A model generated the notes under the pieces. That model searched no databases, was not told where the DNA came from, and was given only the letters and a program-made list of their open reading frames with translations. Below are positions 25,105 through 32,576 of a stretch of 32,576 bases of DNA, piece by piece. The first letter of the stretch is position 1. Each line of letters begins with the position of its first letter. The DNA comes from Burkholderiales bacterium (GTDB lineage: Bacteria > Pseudomonadota > Gammaproteobacteria > Burkholderiales > Usitatibacteraceae), in contig JANYDB010000094.1 in NCBI GenBank assembly GCA_025359985.1, positions 1-32,576 of the forward strand, written 5' to 3'. The translations under genes were made by a program, and so were the position numbers.

Positions 25105-25701
25105 TTATTGAACCGAAAACGACTCAACCCACATCAGCTCGCACGCGCCGCTGCCACTATCTTCACGTGTAAGCGAGCTTTTCCAGGTGAAACCATTTTC
25201 ACCGCGCACTTCAACCAGATAACCGCGCAGGGTAATAATTTTACCGGCACGAACCTGACGGATTTGTTGGGCAATGTCATTATCGGCAGCGATGAGGTGC
25301 ATATTGGCTGCGTGCCGATTGATCTCGTCATTCGGGATCGGCAACACATCGGCACTCCAGTTATACCAGCGCGTATCCTGGCTGATTTTTAGTTTGTCGA
25401 GCACGGCGGAATCTGACATCGGCCCCCAGCCCACCGCTAGATCAACCGGTGCCAGCTTAGCGCCCGCATCCCAGCGATAGCGTTCTTTCGACAGTACTCT
25501 GGCGGTTATTTCATAGCGCGCCAGCGGCTTGATGGTGAAGCCGTTTTTTTCCAGCGGCGCGATATTTTCCACTGCTGTCTGCACCGGCTCAGCTGCTGCC
25601 AACACGCCGGCTTGAGGGTGCACAGGACGATCTGACCACCGACCGAACACCGCATAGGTGATGAGTAGCGCGCCTAGGCCAAAGTAGATTTTAGAACGCA
25701 A
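25105..25701 (-). CDS. Conserved hypothetical membrane-anchored protein
   Basis: A 198-residue protein with one N-terminal membrane segment (about residues 5-20: IYFGLGALLITYAVFG) and a soluble domain. The domain is rich in conserved-looking motifs: DLAVGWGPMSDSAVLDKL, RWYNWSADVLPIP, NMHLIAADNDIAQQIRQV and ACELMWVES. I recall uncharacterised proteobacterial proteins with the same motifs but no function. The start codon is TTG (25701), supported by AAGGA 6 nt upstream and a promoter TTGAAA-18-TATGCT ending 32 nt before it. It is intact although both neighbours are decayed. Confidence 0.75.
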   Translation of the reverse strand: MRSKIYFGLGALLITYAVFGRWSDRPVHPQAGVLAAAEPVQTAVENIAPLEKNGFTIKPLARYEITARVLSKERYRWDAGAKLAPVDLAVGWGPMSDSAVLDKLKISQDTRWYNWSADVLPIPNDEINRHAANMHLIAADNDIAQQIRQVRAGKIITLRGYLVEVRGENGFTWKSSLTREDSGSGACELMWVESFSVQ

Positions 25702-25732
25702 TGCCGATCCTTTAGTGTCGGATGATCATTGC

Positions 25733-25762
25733 AGCATAAACGGAATTCGCGCCAGTTTTCAA
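25733..25762 (-). promoter_or_regulatory. Sigma70-type promoter of the 198-aa protein gene
   Basis: On the minus strand TTGAAA (25762-25757) and TATGCT (25738-25733) are separated by 18 nt. The expected start lies near 25726, about 25 nt before the TTG start codon. Confidence 0.6.
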
Positions 25763-25839
25763 CTATTGCAACGGCTGGTCTCTATAGTATGTTTAAGGAC
25801 AATACATCTGGCATTGTTCACCCATGCTTCACCTTGTCA

Positions 25840-26110
25840 TCAAGTTCCGGCGGGCTTGAAAGCAAGACCAGCGGGCGCGTTGGCAAAGAGGGCTTGCACT
25901 ACCTTCTGCGTAGCGCAATTGATGATCGAGATCGAATTGCCACCGTAATGGGTGACATATACAAAACCGGGGACCGGATCAACCGCGACAAATCTTGGGT
26001 TCGCGCCTACATTCACCACCTTGGTTGCCAAACTCGTGACAACATCGATGGCCGATATTGTTATCGAGCCAACGGGTGACGTAAAGTGACTGACTGCCGA
26101 GACTCATGGT
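25840..26110 (-). pseudogene. Remnant of a YVTN-type beta-propeller protein
   Basis: The minus strand carries SQSLYVTRWLDNNI in one frame (near 26055-26090). A one-base shift then leads into AIDVVTSLATKVVNVGANPR, FVAVDPVPGFVYVTHYGGNS and ISIINCATQKVVQALFANAP, ending at a TGA at 25840. The two units match the ~40-residue YVTN repeat (YVTN, then ISVID, then VG-x-x-P). Only about two blades of a propeller remain, with no signal peptide or start codon, so this is a decayed fragment of a YncE-like protein. Confidence 0.75.
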
Positions 26111-26220
26111 ATCTCCGCCCGCACCGGTCACAGCGGTTTTATTTATCACAATCAGCAGCCGGATTCCACAGGTTGAAGTATTTTTGCGCTAAACAAATGT
26201 GGCATCAAGTACAGCAACCC

Positions 26221-26272
26221 ATCAATAAAACGGCCGCGTTGCTTTATTGCAACGCGACCGTTTTGATTGATG
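26221..26272 (-). terminator. Long-stem terminator of the crystallin/glycine-zipper gene
   Basis: On the minus strand GCAACGCG-x-CCGTTTT-type arms pair over about 15 bp with one mismatch (CGGTCGCGTTGC with GCAACGCGGCCG) and extend through ATCAAT/ATTGAT with one bulge, around a 6-nt loop. The stem runs into a TTTTATT tail and lies 14 nt after the stop codon. Confidence 0.8.
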
Positions 26273-26285
26273 ATAAAAGACAATA

Positions 26286-27101
26286 CTACAAACGCGGCTC
26301 GCCGTTAGGGTTAACCAAAATGGTGCGGCCCGGAGGAGAAGACATCTGCGCGCGATGAGTACGACCGCGATAGTTGTAGGTCACGTCCCAATAAGCAGGC
26401 GTGGTGCTGGCTACAGTATTGCAGCGCTGCACATCGCGTTCAGAATTGCCACCATTGCGACCTACATTCGAGCCTACCGCGCCGCCTGCCAATGCGCCGA
26501 CTGCAGTCGCCACATCGTTACCGCGGCCATTACCAACTTGATGGCCTAAAATGCCGCCAATCAATGCACCCGCAATCCCAACGCCAATATTTCTATCGCC
26601 GCGATCATTGGAAACTTGTTCACGCTCGACCCAGCAACGCTGTTCCGGCGGTCCTACTACAGCGCGTACTGAAGTGACCGTCGCTTCGCGCAAACGCTCG
26701 TTAGGACGACGGCGATAATCGTAAGTAGGTGCGGGCAATGGCTCGGGCCAATTATACGAATCATTGTCCTGTTCATACTGGGTACTCTGGCTGACCGGGC
26801 GTACTGAAGAAATGCGATCGTTCATGCCCAACTGGCTCAGCGTCTCGTAGCTGCCGCGTCGTAGGATCACACAGCGACCCTCAAACTGTTCGTCATCGCA
26901 AACTTCCCAACGACCACTTTCAACGACGACCGAAGAAGCAAGGTCGTTGTAGCCGACTCGCGCGAAATTATTAACCTGCTTGCTAGCGGAAAAAGTACGG
27001 CCACGGAAACCTTCATGCTCATAAAAAGTAATCTGCGCCATCGCCTGCGTGGTGAGCGCGAATGCGGCAGCGCCCAATATTGTTTTAAGTTTCCAATTCA
27101 T
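26286..27101 (-). CDS. Beta/gamma-crystallin and glycine-zipper exported protein
   Basis: From ATG 27101 (MNWKLKTILGAAAF, with GGAGAAC just upstream) the protein is about 271 residues. A signal peptide ends TQAMAQ. A crystallin-type double Greek key follows (about residues 24-105): ITFYEHEGFRGRTF and RWEVCDDEQFEGRCVILRRG, ending NDRISSVRPV. A linker with many charged residues leads to a glycine-zipper hairpin (GVGIAGALIGGILGHQVG, then VGALAGGAVGSNVG), followed by a short beta-rich tail with YNYRGRTHRAQM. Glycine zippers insert in membranes. The role is unknown; an envelope or stress function is the likeliest inference. Confidence 0.82.
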   Translation of the reverse strand: MNWKLKTILGAAAFALTTQAMAQITFYEHEGFRGRTFSASKQVNNFARVGYNDLASSVVVESGRWEVCDDEQFEGRCVILRRGSYETLSQLGMNDRISSVRPVSQSTQYEQDNDSYNWPEPLPAPTYDYRRRPNERLREATVTSVRAVVGPPEQRCWVEREQVSNDRGDRNIGVGIAGALIGGILGHQVGNGRGNDVATAVGALAGGAVGSNVGRNGGNSERDVQRCNTVASTTPAYWDVTYNYRGRTHRAQMSSPPGRTILVNPNGEPRL

Positions 27102-27550
27102 GCTGTTCTCCAGGTTGTTTAAAGGATGTGCGAAAAGCCATTGCGATGCGATCTGCAGTTTAGTAAACGCACAAGGCAACGCTCAGGTTTCAAAAACATT
27201 CTGAGAATTGGATTGCCCATCGCAGCTATCTGTTTTGTTTTGTTTAGTTTGTTTGAAAGCGCTGCAAACACATACTATGGCGAGTGGGGCTGGGCCATTG
27301 TCAGCAAACACTGACACCGTTGTAGGACTAGTGCGCGGCGTGGAACAATCGACGTATGACGGGATTATGTTTGCATGCCACTGCGAGCAAAACTGGCTAG
27401 CCCGCATTGGACGGCGCATAAGGCAATTGCTAAAAAACTTATCTAAACTTTCGTTAAAGACAGTTACAAAGCCCCCTATTGGCGAGCTTCTTCAGCCATA
27501 AATGCCTGAAGAGGCCCACTAATAGCTGAGTTTTGCGGGCCACAAAAGTA
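27102..27550. other. 450-bp intergenic region between crystallin-type and recombinase-type genes
   Basis: Contains the promoter region of the crystallin-type gene (no clear hexamer pair), then repeat copy C at 27468-27534. A 97-codon forward ORF (27208-27501) has no ribosome-binding site or recognisable domain and runs into the repeat, so it is not called as a gene. Confidence 0.6.
27468..27534 (-). repeat. Dispersed palindromic repeat, copy C, after the recombinase-type gene
   Basis: Shares with copies A and B the ordered blocks AAA-CCCC, GGCG-GCTT, TGCCTGAA-A-GCCC and CTG-GTTT; because the element is palindromic it matches in either orientation. Its inner stem TTCAG-CAT/ATGCCTGAA is better preserved than its outer arms. 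It begins 17 nt after the downstream stop codon of the recombinase-type gene, again a gene 3' end. Confidence 0.65.
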
Positions 27551-29746
27551 TCACTGATGTTTGTTGGTATCCACCACGAGGGTTTGAGTGGGCCAGAAAA
27601 ACTGCCGGGGTGAGCTGCTGAATCGCCGCAATAAAATACTGGCCAGCATTCGCGTCTGACTGAAGCCAACACCGCGAGCGCGCATGGCCACCCAAAGTGC
27701 AAGAGCGAAACTGACCAAGAGATTAACCAGCCCGACCAGAGCAATGCCAAGTAATGTTTCCCCGACCGTGGCCGCATCAACCGCAAACTCCAGCGACGCC
27801 CATGCCAAGCCAAAATTGGCTGACGAAAGCGTCACATGTCGAACATCAATTGGCAAGCCGGTCATAAAGCCGATTGTGCCCACCAGTGCCAGCATCACGC
27901 CCAGAAAAAAATTACCCGCCAGTGCGCCCAGGTTGTCGTCAAGGTAAACCGCGAAGCGTGACAATCGCGTTGGCCCGAGCAACGCGCGCAGCCATTTAGT
28001 GTGCTCAATACGCTCGCGAATACGCTCATAGGCCGCGAGATTATCGTAGTAGCCGGAAATAAGACCGGCGATAAACAGACATACCCCGGCGATAGCGGCA
28101 TGGAACAGCGCGAGGCTGTTGAAGGGTGACAACTCGTGAATTAGCTTGTGCGCTTTTTCTGCACTCATCAACGGCTGTCCGCTGATTCTGGCCACCACAA
28201 AACTGATCAGAATTGCGGTGGGAATCGCGATGAACACATTGCCTAAAATCGCTGCAATCTGGCTACGAATCAAATCAACCACCAGCGTTGCCAATTTTTC
28301 AACATCACGCATGCGCCCGCGAATTTCGCCGATGGCACCCGCAATAGTTGAGGCAGTCATCGCGGGCTGCTTGGTCGCGAGCGTGAGGTGCAATACGTGA
28401 ATAAGCATGAAACCGAATGCATAGTTAAGCGAGTAGGCTGCAAAGAAACCGAGCGGTGCCAACGGTGCCAGCGAGGAATAAACTTTCAGCAGCGACATGA
28501 AACCAACGATAAAACCTGCCCCCATGGCGGATCGCCACATCTCCAAATATTCTTCGCGGGTGGCGGTGATGTAATGCTCACCGGTGCGGCTTGCGTTCTC
28601 GGTCACACGCAGCGCGAGCAAGCCGATGGTGCGGCTGATGTGCTCACGAATACTTTGCCGCTGGCCCTCACCTTGTACGGCATGCCCTAGAAAATCCACC
28701 CATAACGCAGGCAGTGTTTGATTATCAGATGGCGTGGTTTCCAAGCCCGCACCAGACGAAACCACGGCCACCTGATGGCGCATCGACAGCATGCGCACCA
28801 TAATTTCCAGCCGACGCAAACTTTGTTCCAAACGCCATAATAAATAAGTGAGCGAAAGGCTAGTGCCGATACTGGCCGCGCGAGCGCGCACCCGAACGAT
28901 CACTTCGCGGCATTGATCGATCAGCACCATCAACTGGCGCTCGTCTTCGACGGGCGATTCACCCTCACCCAGATATTTTCGATACGCCGTGGAAAGCTGT
29001 TGTGCCTCGCACGAGAGTGCCACAAAAGGCGAATCACGTTCCTCAATCCGCGGCGAGAGACGCGCCAGCTCTGGCTCGAGCCCCATCGCACCAATCCGAA
29101 TTGCGAGCACATCGCAAGCGCTCAGCATTTGTAAAATCGAATCGAGCAACACTGCTTGCTGGCCCCCGTACTTACCTTTCAGCTCACCATTCGGCTCACC
29201 TTGGGACTCACCATTCAACTCACCTGCGAACTCACCCTGGGACTTACCAGCTTCAATGCCGTCATTGGCTGACATGCCCAACGCTTGCCAGAAACGCAGT
29301 TTGAGATCAACCGGAATACCCTCCAACCAGACATGATCATCACGACGATGAAATATTAGATTGACGCAATCTTTGAGCGAATCAGGATCGCTAATGGCCG
29401 GAAAAATGCGATGAACGATACGCCGCCACAGTTCGGAAAAAAAACCACTGTTTGGCAAAATGCCGCTATCCGCAAAAAAGCTGACCTGCTTTCGATCCGC
29501 AAACAATCGCAACAAGCAACTGCGCAAGGCCAATCGTCGGAATTCATCATGCTCGATGATGTTACAGAGTGTGCCGAACCGCTCAGCTGCCAGCGCACCG
29601 TCGTCCGCATCACGCGGACGCAGGACACCCACCAACGCAATCAGTTGCGAGCCCGCGTCGCCGTCAGGCGACATGATATCGAAAACATTATTCAATGCCG
29701 ATTCAACATATGCGGGCTGTTTTGAATTTAACAAAGTATCAGTCAT
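27551..29746 (-). CDS. Gcr-type 'site-specific recombinase' family membrane protein (SpecificRecomb)
   Basis: A 731-residue protein with a soluble N-terminal half and several membrane segments in the C-terminal half (from about residue 405: MGAGFIVGFMSLLKVYSSLAPLAPLGFFAAYSLNYAFGFMLIH, cited in parts as MGAGFIVGFMSLL and APLGFFAAYSLNYAFG). This matches the widely annotated betaproteobacterial Gcr family, whose name rests on old work; no recombinase catalytic motif is visible and the membrane topology argues for another role. A tetrapeptide minisatellite lies near residues 165-192. The ORF is complete with the usual family length. Confidence 0.8.
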   Translation of the reverse strand: MTDTLLNSKQPAYVESALNNVFDIMSPDGDAGSQLIALVGVLRPRDADDGALAAERFGTLCNIIEHDEFRRLALRSCLLRLFADRKQVSFFADSGILPNSGFFSELWRRIVHRIFPAISDPDSLKDCVNLIFHRRDDHVWLEGIPVDLKLRFWQALGMSANDGIEAGKSQGEFAGELNGESQGEPNGELKGKYGGQQAVLLDSILQMLSACDVLAIRIGAMGLEPELARLSPRIEERDSPFVALSCEAQQLSTAYRKYLGEGESPVEDERQLMVLIDQCREVIVRVRARAASIGTSLSLTYLLWRLEQSLRRLEIMVRMLSMRHQVAVVSSGAGLETTPSDNQTLPALWVDFLGHAVQGEGQRQSIREHISRTIGLLALRVTENASRTGEHYITATREEYLEMWRSAMGAGFIVGFMSLLKVYSSLAPLAPLGFFAAYSLNYAFGFMLIHVLHLTLATKQPAMTASTIAGAIGEIRGRMRDVEKLATLVVDLIRSQIAAILGNVFIAIPTAILISFVVARISGQPLMSAEKAHKLIHELSPFNSLALFHAAIAGVCLFIAGLISGYYDNLAAYERIRERIEHTKWLRALLGPTRLSRFAVYLDDNLGALAGNFFLGVMLALVGTIGFMTGLPIDVRHVTLSSANFGLAWASLEFAVDAATVGETLLGIALVGLVNLLVSFALALWVAMRARGVGFSQTRMLASILLRRFSSSPRQFFWPTQTLVVDTNKHQ
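29171..29254 (-). repeat. 12-bp minisatellite inside the Gcr-type gene
   Basis: Seven consecutive 12-bp units, each starting CT(C/T)ACC on the plus strand, encode the tetrapeptides KSQG, EFAG, ELNG, ESQG, EPNG, ELKG, KYGG. Multiples of 12 keep the frame, so unit number can vary without breaking the protein. Confidence 0.9.
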
Positions 29747-29948
29747 CGGCCATTTTCAAATATTAACGTGATCGTAAGTTTGGGAATCGATGCAACAACA
29801 AATGCACGATAGCATCTCACCCGCTCAACAAAAATATACGACATCATTTGAACGCAATACGTTTGGTTTTTTATCGAATATTAATGATGCGCCAAGCGAT
29901 ATTTAAAAAATCAGAATTGAACTACCCGCGCCAATCGAAACAGTCCAT

Positions 29949-29980
29949 AAAAAAACCCACCGCAATTGGTGGGTTTTTTT
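29949..29980 (-). terminator. Terminator of the S46 peptidase gene (bidirectional)
   Basis: ACCCACC and GGTGGGT pair around a 6-nt loop, flanked by A7 and T7 runs so that it works on both strands. On the minus strand it starts 14 nt after the S46 stop codon. Confidence 0.9.
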
Positions 29981-29993
29981 ATGTTCGCAAATA

Positions 29994-32054
29994 TTACTTG
30001 CCGTTGATTTCTGCCAGCAATTCGGTGGCGCCATAAATGCTTTTCAGCGCCTCCTGAATGCCGCCGATGGTGACACCAATCGTCCGATTTAATTTTGGAT
30101 CAGACCAGAATGAACCGCCGTGGGAATGCACATTACCGTCGAAAGCCAAGCCTACAATCTCGGCATTACGATTGATCATCGGGCTGCCAGAATTGCCGCC
30201 AATAATATCGTTGGTGGTCACAAAATTGTAATTCTGGGCGAGATTGATTTTACCTTTAGCCGCGAGCCAGGAATCTGGTAGCGCATAAGGTTCTGCGCCG
30301 GTATGACGATTGAACGCGCCGGCAAAATTGGTGAAGGGCGCGACTGGCTTGCCCCGTTCCTGCCAACCTTGCACCGCACCGAAGCTCAAGCGCAGCGTGT
30401 TAGTGGCATCGGGATAAACCTTGGTGCCCAGTTGCGCAAAACGCGCTTTAGCAATCAGCTCAGCACTTTTCTGCTCAACCGCGGTTACCTCATTTTCATA
30501 GCGCTTGCGAATAGCGCGGGCGTGGGTATCAATATCGCGCACCAGCTTCAGGAACGGATCAGTCGATGCTTCAATCGCGTCACGGCTGCCTTCCCATAAA
30601 GTTTTGCGGAAGACTGGATCGCCTAGCTTGGTGCCATCGATGAGGCGCTTCGCGACTTGTTCAGGCGATTCCTTACCCAATACCTGCACCACAAACGGAT
30701 CATCCGTGCCCAGCAATTCACGCAGCTTGGTGAGCGAGAATTCGAGTTTTATTTTTTCGAAATCCGGGTAGATTGGCGCAGGTGAAAACACTTGCCGCTC
30801 CACCAGCGGCAGACGCGCAGAAGAAAATTCTGGCAGGCGATCACCATTTGGTTTGGTGCGCTCTTCACTGCCACGCACTAGCGCACGCGCCAAGCCAAAG
30901 TAACGCGAATTAAATCCGCGCCCCCCTTCAATCGCATCAAATTCGTTGAAGATTTCACGATACACCATTTGCGCCTTTTCGATCGCTTTCCACGCCCCAC
31001 CCGCCTCAGACTTCAGCATGGGATCAGCGGCAACGTAAGCTTGCAGTGAAGCTTCATCGGCGCGTTTTCGTGCCATCAACTCATGCGACTGGAGCGCGTC
31101 CAATTCACCACTGAAAACCTTGAGCCCGTTCTCCAGAGAAAACAGATCGTTGTAAGCCACGCGTGCCTGCTCAGAGCCGAGTTTGCGATACTGTGTCAGC
31201 GCACCGCGTAGTTCATAGCCGCGACGCATCGCGGAGATGAGCCGCACATCGCGCACCGTCTCAAGTTGCGAAACCGTTAGCAAGCGGCTGGTACGACCGG
31301 GATTGCCGGACGTAAACACCAGCTCGTCAGCCTTGACGCCGCCCTGGCTGAAGGGAAAATAATCTTTTACGACGGCAGGCTTGCCGTTTTCATACGCACG
31401 CAGCATCGCTGCATCAAGACCGAAACGTGGGTAATTAAAGTTATCAGGATCACCACCAAAATTCGGTGCCGCATCTTCCGGTGCCCATACCAGCCGTACA
31501 TCAGAAAAACGATGTTAGCGATACAAGTGATATTGCCCGCCCTGATAAAGCGTCACCACGTTACACCGAACAGTCGCTTTGTTATCCCCCACGCAATCTG
31601 CCGCGAGCTTGGCGCTCATGGCGTTTTGCGCGTTTTTATATGCTTCGCCCGTCAGACCTTTAGTCGCCGCATTCATCTCTTTGGTCATATCGGTAATCTT
31701 TTCGAGACGGATTACTTCAGTAGCAGGACATTCTAATTCCTGATCGCGGGTGCGAGCCAAAAAACCGTCCTGCAAATAGTTTTTCTGCGCGCTTGATATC
31801 TGTTGCAGGCAACCTGCCGTGCAATGGTGGTTGGTCAGCACCAAACCCTGTGGTGAAATAAACGAGGCCGAACAACCGCCCAAATTCACCGAAGCACGCA
31901 TCACATGCTCAACCCATGTCTGGTCAGGCGTGAAAGCGTATCGGGTCTTCAACGCGTCACGAGGAAGATTGTCGAAAGTCCACATGCCTTCGTCGGCTAC
32001 GGCCGTCGTCGACAATGCAGAAACAAAAATAAAAAAGACCGTGCGTAAATTCAT
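29994..32054 (-). pseudogene. S46 family dipeptidyl-peptidase interrupted by one TAA codon
   Basis: Periplasmic serine exopeptidase releasing dipeptides. The frame from ATG 32054 has a signal peptide (ending TTAVA), GMWTFDNLP, and the catalytic His motif GLVLTNHHC (about 70-78). It reads GGQYHLYR, then TAA (31517-31515), then continues in the same frame HRFSDVRLVWAPED, GGDPDNFNYPRFG (catalytic Asp region) and finally GGNSGSP (catalytic Ser) and FDGNVHS. All three catalytic regions and normal length (about 686 codons) are kept, so one point change, TAT or TAC to TAA, is the only visible lesion. Gly in FDGN suggests DPP7-like specificity. Separate translation of the two halves would split the triad. 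Confidence 0.88.
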
Positions 32055-32576
32055 GGATTCAAAAGCCTTTCAGAGGATTGGATTGCTTGCAGTGAAGCAC
32101 GGCAACAGCGGATAGCATTGCTCGCGGGAGGTGTTGGATAGACTCAAAAATTTAACGGATTGTATTGGTTACTACCAACATGTCGTGGACGAAAAGAATA
32201 GCAGATATAAGTCTGGATTTGCGGCGTTTATTTTGTGGATGGGCCTCGCCGGGCAAGCATTCCCTGTATCGCCCAACCTCCAAGCCGCCCAAGCTATTCG
32301 ATTGCAAAAAAAACAAAAACCCGCCTTTAAAAATTAAGGTTCAGACAAATTTTTTGGGCACGGTCGATTTCCATCGGACCGTCGAAAGCGGCAGCGCCAT
32401 ATCGCTTGGCAAAGGGAACGGCAGCGGGCCGCGTCGATCCGCGAGTTGATGGCAATCCCGATGAAACAGTCTAATAACGGCTCCACAGCGGCCGAGTGAT
32501 CCTGTAAGCTTTTTATTGAGTACTTAACGAAAGTAAAAAGCGGAAAGCAACGAAGAAGAATAATGCATTGGAAGGC
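32055..32576. other. 520-bp region without a convincing gene at the window end
   Basis: The upstream region of the S46 gene, with no strong promoter seen. Forward ORFs of 68 and 94 codons here lack ribosome-binding sites and domains. A G+C-richer stretch at 32331-32474 stays open in several frames on both strands (for example plus-strand PSKAAAPYRLAKGTAAGRVD), but has no start codon; it may be a gene remnant or a repeated intergenic sequence. Confidence 0.5.

Noticed and set aside
26086-26358. 90-codon forward ORF opposite the YVTN remnant
   Set aside because: It crosses the terminator hairpin at 26221-26272 and the 3' end of the crystallin-type gene; antisense shadow.
27208-27501. 97-codon forward ORF upstream of the recombinase-type gene's 3' end
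   Set aside because: No ribosome-binding site or domain; it includes part of the dispersed palindromic repeat.
27551-29746. Calling the Gcr-type protein a true site-specific recombinase
   Set aside because: No tyrosine or serine recombinase catalytic motif is visible and the protein has several membrane segments; the family name is historical.
32131-32449. Two overlapping forward ORFs (68 and 94 codons)
   Set aside because: No Shine-Dalgarno, low-complexity poly-Lys stretches from an A-run, and no domain.

Overview
The window looks like a chromosomal contig of a betaproteobacterium, most likely Burkholderiales. I base this on the tightly packed run hda - HAD-IB hydrolase - pcnB - folK - deoxynucleoside kinase - panC - panD, a Gcr-type 'SpecificRecomb' membrane protein, a GbsR-type regulator beside cydAB, and an Oar-like TonB receptor. 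No rRNA, tRNA, CRISPR array or recognisable insertion sequence was found. Genus-level assignment is not possible from the sequence alone.

Layout. Bases 1-244 form a perfect 109-bp inverted repeat around a 26-nt loop, probably a fold-back at a contig end; its right arm encodes the C-terminus of a fimbrial-type subunit. Bases 110-4730 (+) hold a non-canonical chaperone/outer-membrane-barrel cluster: subunit fragment, two further exported subunit-like proteins, a PapD-like chaperone and a 742-aa usher-like barrel with a C-terminal SdrD/CNA-B-like domain. Bases 4851-10892 (-) carry coenzyme A and folate precursor genes, a nucleoside kinase, poly(A) polymerase, an HAD hydrolase and Hda. Three successive ATGA overlaps link hda to folK, and hda appears to be transcribed as a leaderless GTG-start mRNA.

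Bases 10971-14423 (-) encode a large Oar-like TonB-dependent receptor. Bases 14794-19389 hold a nucleotide/peptide scavenging group: a 5'-nucleotidase lipoprotein divergent from a NupC-type nucleoside transporter and an M17 leucyl aminopeptidase. A periplasmic or secreted TPR-like protein follows. Bases 21238-24378 encode a GbsR/MarR-type regulator and a CIO-like cytochrome bd oxidase (cydA, cydB); two related palindromes lie upstream of the regulator and are probable autoregulatory operators.

From 24.4 kb the window contains decayed genes: an M20 peptidase remnant with two in-frame TGA codons and a lost C-terminal half, a YVTN beta-propeller remnant, and an S46 dipeptidyl-peptidase gene intact except for one TAA codon. 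Between them lie an intact conserved hypothetical gene, a beta/gamma-crystallin plus glycine-zipper protein and the Gcr-type protein, which carries a seven-unit 12-bp minisatellite. A ~66-bp imperfect palindrome occurs at three gene 3' ends (19.4, 24.4 and 27.5 kb) and looks like a dispersed REP/terminator-type repeat. The final 520 bases contain no convincing gene.
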